This document shows, one piece after another, positions 41,777 through 50,043 of a DNA stretch of 51,181 nt (positions are counted from its first letter, which is position 1; every line of letters begins with the position of its first letter). The notes below the pieces were generated by a model that had not been told where the DNA came from, searched no databases, and was given only the letters and a program-made list of their open reading frames with translations. This stretch comes from an uncultured Marvinbryantia sp. (lineage in GTDB: Bacteria > Bacillota > Clostridia > Lachnospirales > Lachnospiraceae). Position numbers and translations under genes: made by a program. The stretch lies in contig CAKRRF010000019.1 in the NCBI GenBank assembly GCA_934394985.1, forward strand, positions 1 to 51,181, in the 5' to 3' direction.

Positions 41777-41839
41777 ATACCCATAACAAAGAAGTTAAAG
41801 AATAGTAACAGATTTAATTTGCTGTTATGGGTATTTTTA
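41777..41839 (+). terminator. long-loop hairpin between the regulator and the ureide-type operon
   Basis: ATACCCATAACA (41777-41788) pairs perfectly with TGTTATGGGTAT (41823-41834), with a 34-nt loop and TTTTTAT after it. It is a terminator for the regulator gene, possibly an attenuator for the following operon, and its arms contain the ATAACA sequence of the regulator's operator. Confidence 0.65.
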
Positions 41840-41872
41840 TACCCTAAAATAGAAGGAAGAGGAGGATGTAAG

Positions 41873-42631
41873 ATGAAACTTAAAGGTAAAATCGCAGTTA
41901 TAACAGGTGCTGGAGCCGGATATGGAATGAGCAGAGGATTTCCGACAATCTATGCGAAGGAAGGCGCTAATCTGGTATTAAATTATTATGGCGATTCAGA
42001 AGAAAAAATAAATGAACTAAAAAAAGAGTTGGAAGGATATGGCGCAGAAGTATATCTTGTGGAAGGTGATATTTCAAAAGCAGAAACAGCCGAAAAATTG
42101 ATAAATACAGCAATAGAGAAATTTGGCAGAATAGACATATTATTGAATGTGGCAGGAATATCTAATCCGAAGTTATTAACGGATATGTCTATAGAGGAAT
42201 GGAACAGAATGTTAACGGTGGATTTAACTAGTGTATTTTTAACATGTAAATATGCTGTACCGTATATGATAAAACAAAATTTTGGGAGAATTATAAATCT
42301 ATCATCTCAAATTGCACAAAAAGGAAGTGTTGAGCATTGCCATTACGGAGCTGCGAAAGCAGGAGTAATCGGATTTACAAAGTCTTTGGCGAGAGAAGTT
42401 GGTAAATATAATATTACGGTGAATTGTATCGCTCCGGGACCTATTGAGACACAGTTGATGGGAGTTGTAAGTCCAGAATGGAGAAAACAAAAAGAATCCG
42501 AGCTGGTATTGCCTAGATTTGGAGAATTAGAAGAAATATTACCAACAGCTGTTTTTTTGGCAGCAGAACCAGATGGAAATTTGTATACAGGACAAACATT
42601 GGGACCTAATCTGGGGGATGTTATGTTCTAA
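41873..42631 (+). CDS. short-chain dehydrogenase/reductase (SDR, FabG-like)
   Basis: This 252-residue NAD(P)-dependent oxidoreductase has the Rossmann motif TGAGAGYG (residues 11-18), the NVAG motif and a catalytic set of Ser145 in NLSSQIAQ, Tyr158 and Lys162 in HYGAAKAGVIGF. The start at 41873 has GGAGGA about 7 nt upstream; the longer frame from 41819 overlaps the hairpin. It is the first gene of a tight operon with a sugar-type importer and two cyclic-amide hydrolases, so it may reduce or oxidise an intermediate of ureide breakdown. It could instead act on a sugar or hydroxy acid. The substrate cannot be read from sequence. Confidence 0.85.
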   Translation: MKLKGKIAVITGAGAGYGMSRGFPTIYAKEGANLVLNYYGDSEEKINELKKELEGYGAEVYLVEGDISKAETAEKLINTAIEKFGRIDILLNVAGISNPKLLTDMSIEEWNRMLTVDLTSVFLTCKYAVPYMIKQNFGRIINLSSQIAQKGSVEHCHYGAAKAGVIGFTKSLAREVGKYNITVNCIAPGPIETQLMGVVSPEWRKQKESELVLPRFGELEEILPTAVFLAAEPDGNLYTGQTLGPNLGDVMF

Positions 42632-42648
42632 AAAATGAGGACAAGACT

Positions 42649-44163
42649 ATGAAGGAAATTCTTTTAGAGTTGCAGAATATATCTAAATCGTATTCTGGAA
42701 ATGTGGTACTTAAGGATATAAATTTGAAAATATATAAGGGAAAAGTTCATGCATTAATGGGTGAAAACGGAGCCGGGAAATCAACACTTGTTAAAATTAT
42801 AACCGGAGTCGTCAAACCTAATAATGGAACAATGGAATATGACGGCAAGCCATTGTGCCTAAATCATCCTAAAGAAATGTTTGATTTAGGAATTGGAATT
42901 GTATATCAGGAATTTAATTTGATGCCTGATCTGACAGTAGCACAAAATATATTCATTGGCCGCGAACCCATGAAAATGTTTGACAGGTTCCTGGATGATA
43001 AAAAAACTATTTTGGAAGCGAAAAAAATACTGAAGGAGCTTGACTGCAATATAGACCCTAAACGAAAAGTGGGCGAGCTGAGTGTGGCAGAACAGCAGAT
43101 GGTCGAAATAGCAAAATCGCTTTCCTATAATTGTAAATTATTGATAATGGATGAACCTACTGCTGCTTTGACAGATAACGAAATAAATGTATTGTTTAAA
43201 ATTGTAAAGAAATTGAAAGATAAAGGTGTTGCGATAATTTATATATCTCATAGAATGAGTGATCTGGATGCCATTGTTGATACGGTAAGTGTGCTAAGAG
43301 ATGGAAATTTAATTAGTACAAGAGATTATCGAACCGATATAAAGGAACAGTTAATTTGCGAAATGGTAGGCCGAGATTTAACAGAACAATTTCCACCAAG
43401 ACCGGAATATAAAAAAGGAAAGCTTATGCTTGAAATAGAAAATATTAATTCAGGGAAAAGGCTATGTAATATTTCTTTTAAAGCATATCAGGGCGAAATA
43501 CTTGGAATTGTAGGTTTAATGGGTGCCGGCAGAACGGAACTTATGCGAGCAATATGTGGTGCATTTCCCAGAAGTTCAGGAAAAATAAAAATTGAGGGAA
43601 AAGAAGTTGATATAAAAAATCCACAGGATGCCATCAAAGCAGGAATAGGTTATTTGACGGAAGACCGAAAAAAAGACGGATTGTTTTTGAACTTGTCGAT
43701 AAGTGAAAATATTATTTCGGCCAGCTATAGCAACTTTTCTAATAATGGATTTATTAATACCAAAAAAGTTGAAGCAGCTGTAGAACGATATACCAAAAAA
43801 ATAAGTATAAAAATGCATAATTCAGCTCAAATGGCAGGAACCTTATCTGGTGGAAATCAACAAAAGGTAATGTTAGCAAAATGGCTTTGTAATGAGGCCA
43901 AAATACTTATATTCGATGAACCAACGAGAGGTATCGATGTTAAATCTAAATATGAAATATATCAATTAATGTACGAATTAGTAACGGCAGGGATCACGAT
44001 TATTATGATTTCATCTGAAATGCCTGAAGTTATAGGAATGAGTGACAGGATTCTTGTTATGAATGAAGGATGTATTGCTGGGGAATTGGATAAGAAAGAG
44101 GCTACACAGGAAAAAATTCTCCAGTATGAGATGATGGAGGTGGATCGATATGGAAAAAAATAA
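42649..44163 (+). CDS. ABC importer ATPase of the ureide-type operon, RbsA/MglA type
   Basis: This 504-residue protein has two fused ATPase domains. The first has Walker A GENGAGKSTL, signature LSVAEQQ and Walker B LLIMDEPTAALTD; the second has the degenerate Walker A GLMGAGRTEL, LSGGNQQKV and ILIFDEPTRGID. It is thus a CUT2-type ATPase, a class best known for pentose, ribonucleoside-like and autoinducer import. It overlaps the permease gene by 14 nt. It is paralogous to the ATPase at 25601 but belongs to a separate operon. The presence of ureide-cleaving enzymes beside it suggests that the importer's substrate is a ureide or a glycosylated one. Confidence 0.92.
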   Translation: MKEILLELQNISKSYSGNVVLKDINLKIYKGKVHALMGENGAGKSTLVKIITGVVKPNNGTMEYDGKPLCLNHPKEMFDLGIGIVYQEFNLMPDLTVAQNIFIGREPMKMFDRFLDDKKTILEAKKILKELDCNIDPKRKVGELSVAEQQMVEIAKSLSYNCKLLIMDEPTAALTDNEINVLFKIVKKLKDKGVAIIYISHRMSDLDAIVDTVSVLRDGNLISTRDYRTDIKEQLICEMVGRDLTEQFPPRPEYKKGKLMLEIENINSGKRLCNISFKAYQGEILGIVGLMGAGRTELMRAICGAFPRSSGKIKIEGKEVDIKNPQDAIKAGIGYLTEDRKKDGLFLNLSISENIISASYSNFSNNGFINTKKVEAAVERYTKKISIKMHNSAQMAGTLSGGNQQKVMLAKWLCNEAKILIFDEPTRGIDVKSKYEIYQLMYELVTAGITIIMISSEMPEVIGMSDRILVMNEGCIAGELDKKEATQEKILQYEMMEVDRYGKK

Positions 44164-45121
44164 ATTTATATTGTCAAAAGACAAATTAAATATGCAATTA
44201 ATAGCAATTACGATTGGTTTAGCAATATTGATGTTATTTTTTTCGGTGAATACCAAAAATTTCTTAAGCACAAGAAATTTGTTGAATGTTGCGCTTCAAA
44301 CTTCAATATCAGTGATCTTAGCAATTGCGGAAACTTATGTAATTATAACCGGAGGAATTGATTTGTCAATTGGTTCTGTATCAGCTATGGCAGGAATGAT
44401 TACAGCAATATCGCTAAATTCATCTATTCCGGTATTGCCGGCAATATTGATTGGATTACTGGCAGGAATTCTTTGTGGAGTATTAAATGCAGTTACTATA
44501 ACAGTTATGGGAATTGTTCCATTTATTGCAACGCTGGGTACCAATAGCATAATGAGAGGATTGATATATGTTATTTTAAATGGTATTCCATTATCAGCAT
44601 CTTCAGCAGGGGAAGCATTTACCTGGATTGGACAGGGTAAATTAGGAGGATGGTTACCATATCCAGTATTATTTATGATCGTAATTGCAATAATTTGTAC
44701 CATATTATTAACGAAAACAAAATTTGGAAGAATGGTTTTCGCGATTGGAAGCAATGAAAATACCGCTTTTTTGTCAGGAATTAAAGTAAACATGGTTAAG
44801 TGTAAAGTATATATGTTGAGTGCACTGTTGTGTTCTGTGGCGGGAATTATTTTGACATCCAGAGTGGCTTCGGCATCTCCGACAGCAGGAGAGGGGGATG
44901 AGACATTTGCAATTGCAGCAGCTGTTATTGGTGGTGCAAGTCTATCGGGTGGAAAAGGTAATATGATAGGAACAATTATAGGCGCATTTATCATAGGAAT
45001 CTTAAACAATGGGTTAAATTTAGTGGGCCTGAGTTCATTTTGGCAGCAAGTAGCAGTAGGATGCGTAATTATTTTTGCAGTATTTTTGGATGTTATACGA
45101 ATGAAACTAAAAAGTCAGTAA
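44150..45121 (+). CDS. ABC importer permease of the ureide-type operon, RbsC type
   Basis: This 323-residue polytopic membrane protein is the CUT2 channel subunit. Hallmark segments include VIITGGIDLSIGSVSAMAGM, VPFIATLGTNSIMRGL, RMVFAIGSNENTAFLSGIKVNMVK and VIGGASLSGGKGNMIGTIIGAF, with about nine hydrophobic spans. The start overlaps the preceding ATPase by 14 nt, with GGAGG about 8 nt upstream. It lies directly before the binding-protein gene. The function as importer partner is firm; the cargo is inferred from the downstream hydrolases. Confidence 0.9.
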   Translation: MEKNKFILSKDKLNMQLIAITIGLAILMLFFSVNTKNFLSTRNLLNVALQTSISVILAIAETYVIITGGIDLSIGSVSAMAGMITAISLNSSIPVLPAILIGLLAGILCGVLNAVTITVMGIVPFIATLGTNSIMRGLIYVILNGIPLSASSAGEAFTWIGQGKLGGWLPYPVLFMIVIAIICTILLTKTKFGRMVFAIGSNENTAFLSGIKVNMVKCKVYMLSALLCSVAGIILTSRVASASPTAGEGDETFAIAAAVIGGASLSGGKGNMIGTIIGAFIIGILNNGLNLVGLSSFWQQVAVGCVIIFAVFLDVIRMKLKSQ

Positions 45122-45147
45122 AAACAAAAAGAGAAAAGGAGAACAAA

Positions 45148-46122
45148 ATGAAAAACAAAAAAAGACAGATGATGACAACTTTATTAGCAACTGGAATGTT
45201 AGTATCCACCTGTGCAGGAATCACTGCAACTGCAGAAGAAGCAACCAAAGTAATTGGATTGATTCCTCAGTCTACCTTATTTGTATTCTATGATTATGTG
45301 AAAAAAGGTGCTGAAGATGCGGCAGCTGAAGAAGGATATACGATCAATTATCAGGGTACAACAACTGATACAGACGGAACTGGCCAGAGAAAGATTGTAG
45401 AAGACATGCTGGTAACAGGAGTAGATGCCCTGGCTATTTCAGCGACAAATCCAGATGCAGTGAATGATCTTTTAAAGTCTGTTGATATTCCGGTTATTGG
45501 CTGGGATTGCGCATTAGATACGAGTACATGTAAGACCATTGTATCCGTAGATCATTATAGTGCAGCCAGTGCAGTGGCAGATTATATGATAGATGCAAGT
45601 CCGGAAGGAGGATTATTTGCAGTAATTTCAACAAACGCAGGAAATGCTGTCATTCAGGACAGAGAAAAAGGATTTATGGAGACGCTTACAGCTCAGGAAG
45701 GCTTTGAATGCATTGGACCTTTCTATACAGATGGTGATTTAGAAAAAACTGCAAATACGATGCAGGATCTTCTGATGGAAAACGAAGATTTAAAAGGAGT
45801 ATTTCTTGTAAATGAAGGTACAACAGAGGGAGCGTGCCAGATGCTGAAAAACGAAGGAAGAGATGACTTGCTTGTTTTTGGTTATGATACATCAGAAGCG
45901 TTGATTAAAAATGTATATGATGGAGTATTAGATGGCATGGTATCCCAAAATCCGTATGGTTTAGGATATAATTCAGTAAAACAAGCTATTGCAGCAGTAG
46001 AGGGACAAGAAGATTTTCCTGAATTTATGGAAAATGATTATGTATTAGTTACAAGTGAAAATATTCATGATGAAGACATTATCAAGATTTTGGATCCGCT
46101 GGGAACGATGGATTTAAAATAA
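45148..46122 (+). CDS. ABC importer binding protein of the ureide-type operon, RbsB type
   Basis: This extracytoplasmic binding protein of about 324 residues has a cleavable signal (basic start MKNKKRQMM, hydrophobic run, ATAEEA region) and no lipobox Cys. The periplasmic_binding_4 fold is clear: VIGLIPQSTLFVFYDYVKKGAEDAAAEEGY, GVDALAISATNPDAVNDLL, DIPVIGWDCALD and GYDTSEALIKNVYDGVLDGMVSQNP. The start at 45148 is chosen over a longer frame from 45040, which overlaps the permease, because AAAAGGAGA lies just upstream. The ligand-pocket residues alone do not identify the substrate; the neighbours suggest a ureide or hydantoin. Confidence 0.87.
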   Translation: MKNKKRQMMTTLLATGMLVSTCAGITATAEEATKVIGLIPQSTLFVFYDYVKKGAEDAAAEEGYTINYQGTTTDTDGTGQRKIVEDMLVTGVDALAISATNPDAVNDLLKSVDIPVIGWDCALDTSTCKTIVSVDHYSAASAVADYMIDASPEGGLFAVISTNAGNAVIQDREKGFMETLTAQEGFECIGPFYTDGDLEKTANTMQDLLMENEDLKGVFLVNEGTTEGACQMLKNEGRDDLLVFGYDTSEALIKNVYDGVLDGMVSQNPYGLGYNSVKQAIAAVEGQEDFPEFMENDYVLVTSENIHDEDIIKILDPLGTMDLK

Positions 46123-46138
46123 AAAGGGGTATTACGTA

Positions 46139-47503
46139 ATGTATGATATGTTAATACAAAATGGACTGATTGTGCTGGAAAATGAAGTGATAAAAGGGAC
46201 ACTTGGTATTAAAGAAGGAAAAATCACAGCCATCTTAAAAGATGGCTGTGATGAAGAAGCTACCCAAACAATAGATGCTGATAGCAATTATGTTTTTCCT
46301 GGAGCTATTGATACACATACTCATTTTTTTGAACCAGGAGAAAGCTGGCGGGAAGATTTCATACATGGAACACGTGCAGCAGCAAGCGGGGGCTTTACCT
46401 GTATAATGGAAATGCCAAATAGTAATCCGGCAGTAACAGACGAAGAAAGTTTTAATTTAAAAAGAAAATTGGCAGAAACAGATCCAGTTGTAGATTATGC
46501 AATATGGGGTGGCGCAACGGCAACCAATTTAAACCAATTGGATGAGTTAAAGAAAATTGGAGTAATAGCTTTTAAAGCGTTTACGTTGGATGCAGGACCA
46601 ACATTTCCGTTTTTGAACACAGAAATGGAAATGGAAGCAATGAAAAAGATAAGTAAAATAGGAATGGTATTAGGATTTCATGCAGAGGATCCGATCATTA
46701 TAAAGGAATTGAAAAAGAAGTATGAGAACCTGAAATGGAATCTTAGACGGCATGAACAAAGCAGACCGTATTATGCAGAATTGGCTGCTATATCTCAGAT
46801 AATTCTTTTTTCACAGGAAACTGGGTGTAAAGTACACATTTGTCATTTATCAATACCTGAGGGAGCAGAACTGATATCAAAGGCTAAAAAAGCAGGAATT
46901 GATGTAACGGTAGAGAGCTGCTCTCATTACTTTACATTAAATTTAGACAATGCGGAACAATATGATACATATGCTTTAATACAGCCACCAATTAGAAGTA
47001 AAGACAGAATGGAAAAAATGTGGAAATATCTGTTTGATGGAACAATAGACTATCTGGGAACAGATCATGCACCTTATGCCGAAAAAGATAAAGAACCTGA
47101 AGATGGGAACAAATGGAATGTAATAGGGGGTGCCCCATCGATAGATGTTGCATTTGAATTAATGTTTGATGAAGCAGTTTTGAAAAGAAACATGAGTCCT
47201 GTCAGGTACGCACAATTGAGTGCAACAAATGCGGCAAAGAGGTTTGGTTTATATCCACAAAAAGGTGTTATCCAAATTGGATCGGATGCAGATTTGACAA
47301 TATTAGATCCGCATAGTGAATGGGTAGTTGATCGGAAAAACAGTTATTCTAAAACCCAAAATGTGAAATTCCCGTATCAAGGGAGAAAGATAATGGGAAA
47401 GGTAAAGTGCACGATTGTACGAGGAGTAACTGTATATCAGAATGACATGATAGTGGCTCCACATAAGCATGGAAGATTAGTATTTGGCAATCATTACGAA
47501 TAA
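46139..47503 (+). CDS. allantoinase/hydantoinase-like cyclic amidohydrolase
   Basis: This 454-residue metal-dependent hydrolase of the dihydroorotase/allantoinase class opens five- or six-membered cyclic amides. Binuclear-site residues are His60 and His62 in DTHTHFFEPGE, carbamylated Lys146 in AFKAFTLDAG, and later His residues in LGFHAEDP and CHLSIPEGAE; Asp appears in YLGTDHAPYAEKD. The segment VESCSHYFTLNLDN and PPIRSKDRMEKMW resemble E. coli allantoinase from memory, as does the overall layout. It is followed 17 nt later by a carbamoylase-type amidase, the usual next step. Whether the substrate is allantoin or another hydantoin is inferred. Confidence 0.82.
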   Translation: MYDMLIQNGLIVLENEVIKGTLGIKEGKITAILKDGCDEEATQTIDADSNYVFPGAIDTHTHFFEPGESWREDFIHGTRAAASGGFTCIMEMPNSNPAVTDEESFNLKRKLAETDPVVDYAIWGGATATNLNQLDELKKIGVIAFKAFTLDAGPTFPFLNTEMEMEAMKKISKIGMVLGFHAEDPIIIKELKKKYENLKWNLRRHEQSRPYYAELAAISQIILFSQETGCKVHICHLSIPEGAELISKAKKAGIDVTVESCSHYFTLNLDNAEQYDTYALIQPPIRSKDRMEKMWKYLFDGTIDYLGTDHAPYAEKDKEPEDGNKWNVIGGAPSIDVAFELMFDEAVLKRNMSPVRYAQLSATNAAKRFGLYPQKGVIQIGSDADLTILDPHSEWVVDRKNSYSKTQNVKFPYQGRKIMGKVKCTIVRGVTVYQNDMIVAPHKHGRLVFGNHYE

Positions 47504-47520
47504 TTTGAGGAGAAGCTATA

Positions 47521-48777
47521 ATGAAAATTAATAAAGAACGTCTTTGGAATCGAGAGCAGGAAATTGGAGAAATAGGACGAGATGAAAGAGGCGGAATAAG
47601 CCGTTTTGCATGGACAACTGAATATAGAAAGGCTGCATTATTATTAATTGATTGGATGAAGCAGGCAGGATTAAAAGTCAGGGTAGATACTGTTGGAAAT
47701 ATTTATGGAAAATATGAAGGTAAAGAAGATATTCCTCCAGTATTGACAGGATCGCACCTTGATACAGTGCCAATGGGTGGAAAATTCGATGGATTGGCGG
47801 GGATTATGGCAGCATTGGAAGCGGTAACAACTATGAAGGAACAAAAATTTGTACCGCAGAGACCAATTGAGATAATTGCTTTTATTAATGAAGAAGCGAG
47901 CCAGTTTCTCGGAGGACATTTTGGAAGTAAAGCAATCTGTGGAATGTTACCAGATGATTTTGCGGAAAAAACAATTGATCGCAATACAGGAAAAACTTTA
48001 AAGCAGGCAATGGAAGAGTATGATATGGGATTAGAACCTGATAATTTTAAAGGTTCATATATATCGAAAGAAGATTATTTTGCGTTCATAGAGTTGCATA
48101 TTGAACAGGGAATGTATCTTTTAAAGCAGAATATTCCAGTTGCAGTTGTAGAAGATATTGCCGGAATTCATCAATTTTATATTACATATCATGGAGTTTC
48201 TGCGCATGCAGGTGGTTTGGCAATGGAGGACAGACATGATGCATTTCAGGCTGTGGCAGAAACGGCATGCGAAATAGAAAAATTGGCATTAAATTCAGGC
48301 TCGACGACACGGGGGACAGTGGGATATGTTTCGGTTAAACCGAATGAGCATAATATTATTGCAAATGAAGTAACTATGTCAGTAGATTTTAGAGAAGTTG
48401 ATGATGTAATATGGAAAGAATTATATGATAAAACGATCACATTTGTCGAAGATCAATGTAAAAAACGAGGACTTACATATGAAGTGACAACAACAATATC
48501 TACGGCTCCTTGTCATTGCGATAAAACGATAAAAGAATTAATTGCCGAAAGTGCTAAGGAAGAAAATATACCATATACTAATATGGTAAGTTATCCGGCA
48601 CACGATGCAATGCAAATGGGACGATTGTTTCCGATGGCTATGATATTTCTTAGAAGTTCTAATGAAGGGGTAAGCCATTGTCCAGATGAATATACAACAA
48701 AAGAAGATTTGGCAATGGGGACAGAAGTATTATATGATACGCTTGTTAAGCTTAGCGAGTTAGAGTCTTTTAATTAG
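47521..48777 (+). CDS. M20-family allantoate/N-carbamoyl-amino-acid amidohydrolase
   Basis: This 418-residue binuclear metal hydrolase releases carbamoyl groups from open-chain ureides such as allantoate or N-carbamoyl amino acids. It has the family's GSHLDTVPMGGKFDGLAGIMAALEA, IEIIAFINEEASQFLGGHFGSKA (metal ligands Glu-Glu), the dimerisation-domain HGVSAHAGGLAMEDRHDAFQAV, FIELHIEQG and a late YPAHDAMQMGRLFPMAMIF-SSNEGVSHCPDEYT. This pattern fits AllC and AmaB rather than peptidases. It follows the allantoinase-like gene by 17 nt and precedes RidA by 17 nt, so it is the second step of the presumed pathway. Exact substrate is unknown. Confidence 0.85.
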   Translation: MKINKERLWNREQEIGEIGRDERGGISRFAWTTEYRKAALLLIDWMKQAGLKVRVDTVGNIYGKYEGKEDIPPVLTGSHLDTVPMGGKFDGLAGIMAALEAVTTMKEQKFVPQRPIEIIAFINEEASQFLGGHFGSKAICGMLPDDFAEKTIDRNTGKTLKQAMEEYDMGLEPDNFKGSYISKEDYFAFIELHIEQGMYLLKQNIPVAVVEDIAGIHQFYITYHGVSAHAGGLAMEDRHDAFQAVAETACEIEKLALNSGSTTRGTVGYVSVKPNEHNIIANEVTMSVDFREVDDVIWKELYDKTITFVEDQCKKRGLTYEVTTTISTAPCHCDKTIKELIAESAKEENIPYTNMVSYPAHDAMQMGRLFPMAMIFLRSSNEGVSHCPDEYTTKEDLAMGTEVLYDTLVKLSELESFN

Positions 48778-48794
48778 GTAGAAGGGGAAAAAGT

Positions 48795-49187
48795 ATGAAG
48801 GCAGAGGTAATAAAAACAAATAAAGCAGCAGCTCCGGGAGGTTGGTATTCTCAAGCATTCAAAGTAGGAAATCTGGTATATACTGCTGGAGTTACAGCAA
48901 ATGATCCAATTACGCAGGAGTTGGTAGCACCAGGTGATATTGTTGGACAGACAAAGCAAATTATGAAGAATTTAGAGCAGATCCTGATTTCAGCAGGATC
49001 GGATATGCAACATATATTTAAGACATTAGTATTTGTGAAGGATATAGATGATTTCGCACTTTTTAATGAAACTTATAAAGAATATTTTCCTGATAATCCG
49101 CCAGCCAGAAGTACGATGCAGGTCGGAAAATTTAATAATGGTATGGTAATTGAGATAGAAGCAATTGCAACTCTTATAAATGAATAA
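48795..49187 (+). CDS. RidA-family enamine/imine deaminase
   Basis: This 130-residue protein of the RidA/YjgF family hydrolyses reactive enamines or imines, including 2-aminoacrylate. Family motifs are GWYSQAFKVGNLVYTAGVTA, FKTLVFVKDIDDFALFNETYKEYF, and NPPARSTMQVGKFNNGMVIEIEAIATL, which retains the catalytic Arg. It is the last gene of the operon, 17 nt after the carbamoylase. Its presence points to an unstable imine intermediate, such as one formed by deamination of a ureide-derived amine, though it could also act generally. Confidence 0.88.
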   Translation: MKAEVIKTNKAAAPGGWYSQAFKVGNLVYTAGVTANDPITQELVAPGDIVGQTKQIMKNLEQILISAGSDMQHIFKTLVFVKDIDDFALFNETYKEYFPDNPPARSTMQVGKFNNGMVIEIEAIATLINE

Positions 49188-49275
49188 TTATGGAATATTA
49201 AGTATATTTTTGACAGCTTGTTTATGTTAAAGAATGACAGTTAAATCAAAATGTCAGGGAATATATGAAGGAAAA

Positions 49276-49338
49276 CTTTCGATCGTGGAAGAGATTGTTT
49301 GCCACTTGATCTGCAAATGACCGGATCAAAGAAAATAG
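49276..49338 (+). pseudogene. decayed Fst-like toxin copy
   Basis: The stretch reads LSIVEEIVCHLICK, then TGA, then PDQRK and TAG. It matches the C-terminal half of the intact toxin at 40637, and the Trp codon TGG of its WLDQKK end is TGA here. No in-frame ATG or good ribosome binding site lies upstream. The downstream sequence (GGCGACAATC, a CCACCTC segment, CGGAATAG and the terminator hairpin) also aligns with the intact module. It is therefore a remnant of a second module. The direct repeats and antisense promoter were not found. Confidence 0.7.
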
Positions 49339-49391
49339 GCGACAATCAGCCAGATGGTAAAACCACCTCGCAAAAACGGAATAGAAAATAG

Positions 49392-49425
49392 AAAATCCCG
49401 ATAGCTCGAATCTATCGGGATTTTT
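49392..49425. terminator. terminator hairpin of the decayed par-like copy
   Basis: AAAATCCCGATAG (49392-49404) pairs with CTATCGGGATTTTT (49412-49425) around a short loop. It corresponds to the terminator of the intact module and may now terminate the ureide-type operon. Confidence 0.8.
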
Positions 49426-49440
49426 GTTGTGTTATGATAA

Positions 49441-49770
49441 GGAACCGTGGAAAGTAAGAGAAATTACCCCGGAAAAGAAGGAAGCAAGTGGAATGCGTGG
49501 TAAAACTTGGGAAATCGGAACATGTATAACCCCGGAAAAGAAGAAGCAAGTGGAATGCGTGGTAAAACTTGGGAAATCTGCGCATGTACAACCCCGGAAA
49601 AGAAGAAGCAAGAAGAATGCGTGGTAAATATCGGGAAATCGGAGCAAGTATAACCCCGGAAAAGAAGAAAGCAAGAGGAATCCGTGGTAAATATCGTGAA
49701 GTTGTAGCAAGTACAACCCCGAAAAAGAAGGAAGCAAGAAGAATTTGTGGTAAATCTCAGGAAGTCATGT
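49441..49770 (+). repeat. 62-63-bp tandem repeat array B, related to array A
   Basis: ACCCCGGAAAAGAAG-like cores begin at 49466, 49529, 49591, 49653 and 49716, spacing 63, 62, 62 and 63 nt. Each unit has GAAT(C/G)CGTGGTAAA, a less conserved middle, then the ACCCCGGAAAAGAAG(G)AAGCAAG end. These two blocks match array A at 10803-11110. The less conserved middles resemble each other, so they are diverged repeats rather than CRISPR spacers. The array starts just after the terminator of the decayed toxin copy. No gene is seen; short open frames through it are chance. Confidence 0.88.
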
Positions 49771-50043
49771 TAGCTTTTGGGCGTCAAATTTGCTATATAG
49801 CATATTTTTCGATGCAGAAAGCTATTAGAGAATATACAGTAACTCACAAGGCCTAAAATGAAAAAAATGACAATGTATAGTAAAAAAGATGAAAAAAAGT
49901 GAAAATACATAAAAAAAACTGTCCATAATTGTATAAAATGAAAGAAAATGAAAATATATGATGGAATATATTGACAAAATATGAAAAAAGAAATACTATA
50001 GATTTATCAAGAACGTGAAAAACATATAAGGGAGGAAAACACA
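49771..50043 (+). promoter_or_regulatory. AT-rich leader with promoter of the sugar-binding protein gene
   Basis: The stretch has many GAAAAAAATG-like runs and no gene. TTGACA (49971-49976) and TACTAT (49994-49999) are spaced by 17 nt, giving a start near 50006. GGGAGGA is at 50030-50036, before the start codon at 50044. Confidence 0.75.

Noticed and set aside
41777..41872. Riboswitch ahead of the ureide-type operon
   Set aside because: I looked for purine-type and similar conserved cores and found only a simple long-loop hairpin.
49441..49770. Possible CRISPR array (conserved blocks alternating with variable middles at about 62-nt steps)
   Set aside because: The middles resemble each other instead of being unique, the conserved blocks are not identical, and no cas genes are in the window. 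It is a diverged tandem repeat.
49424..49856. Short open reading frames on both strands through array B
   Set aside because: They run through a 62-63-nt repeat whose period is not a multiple of three, have no ribosome binding sites and resemble no protein.
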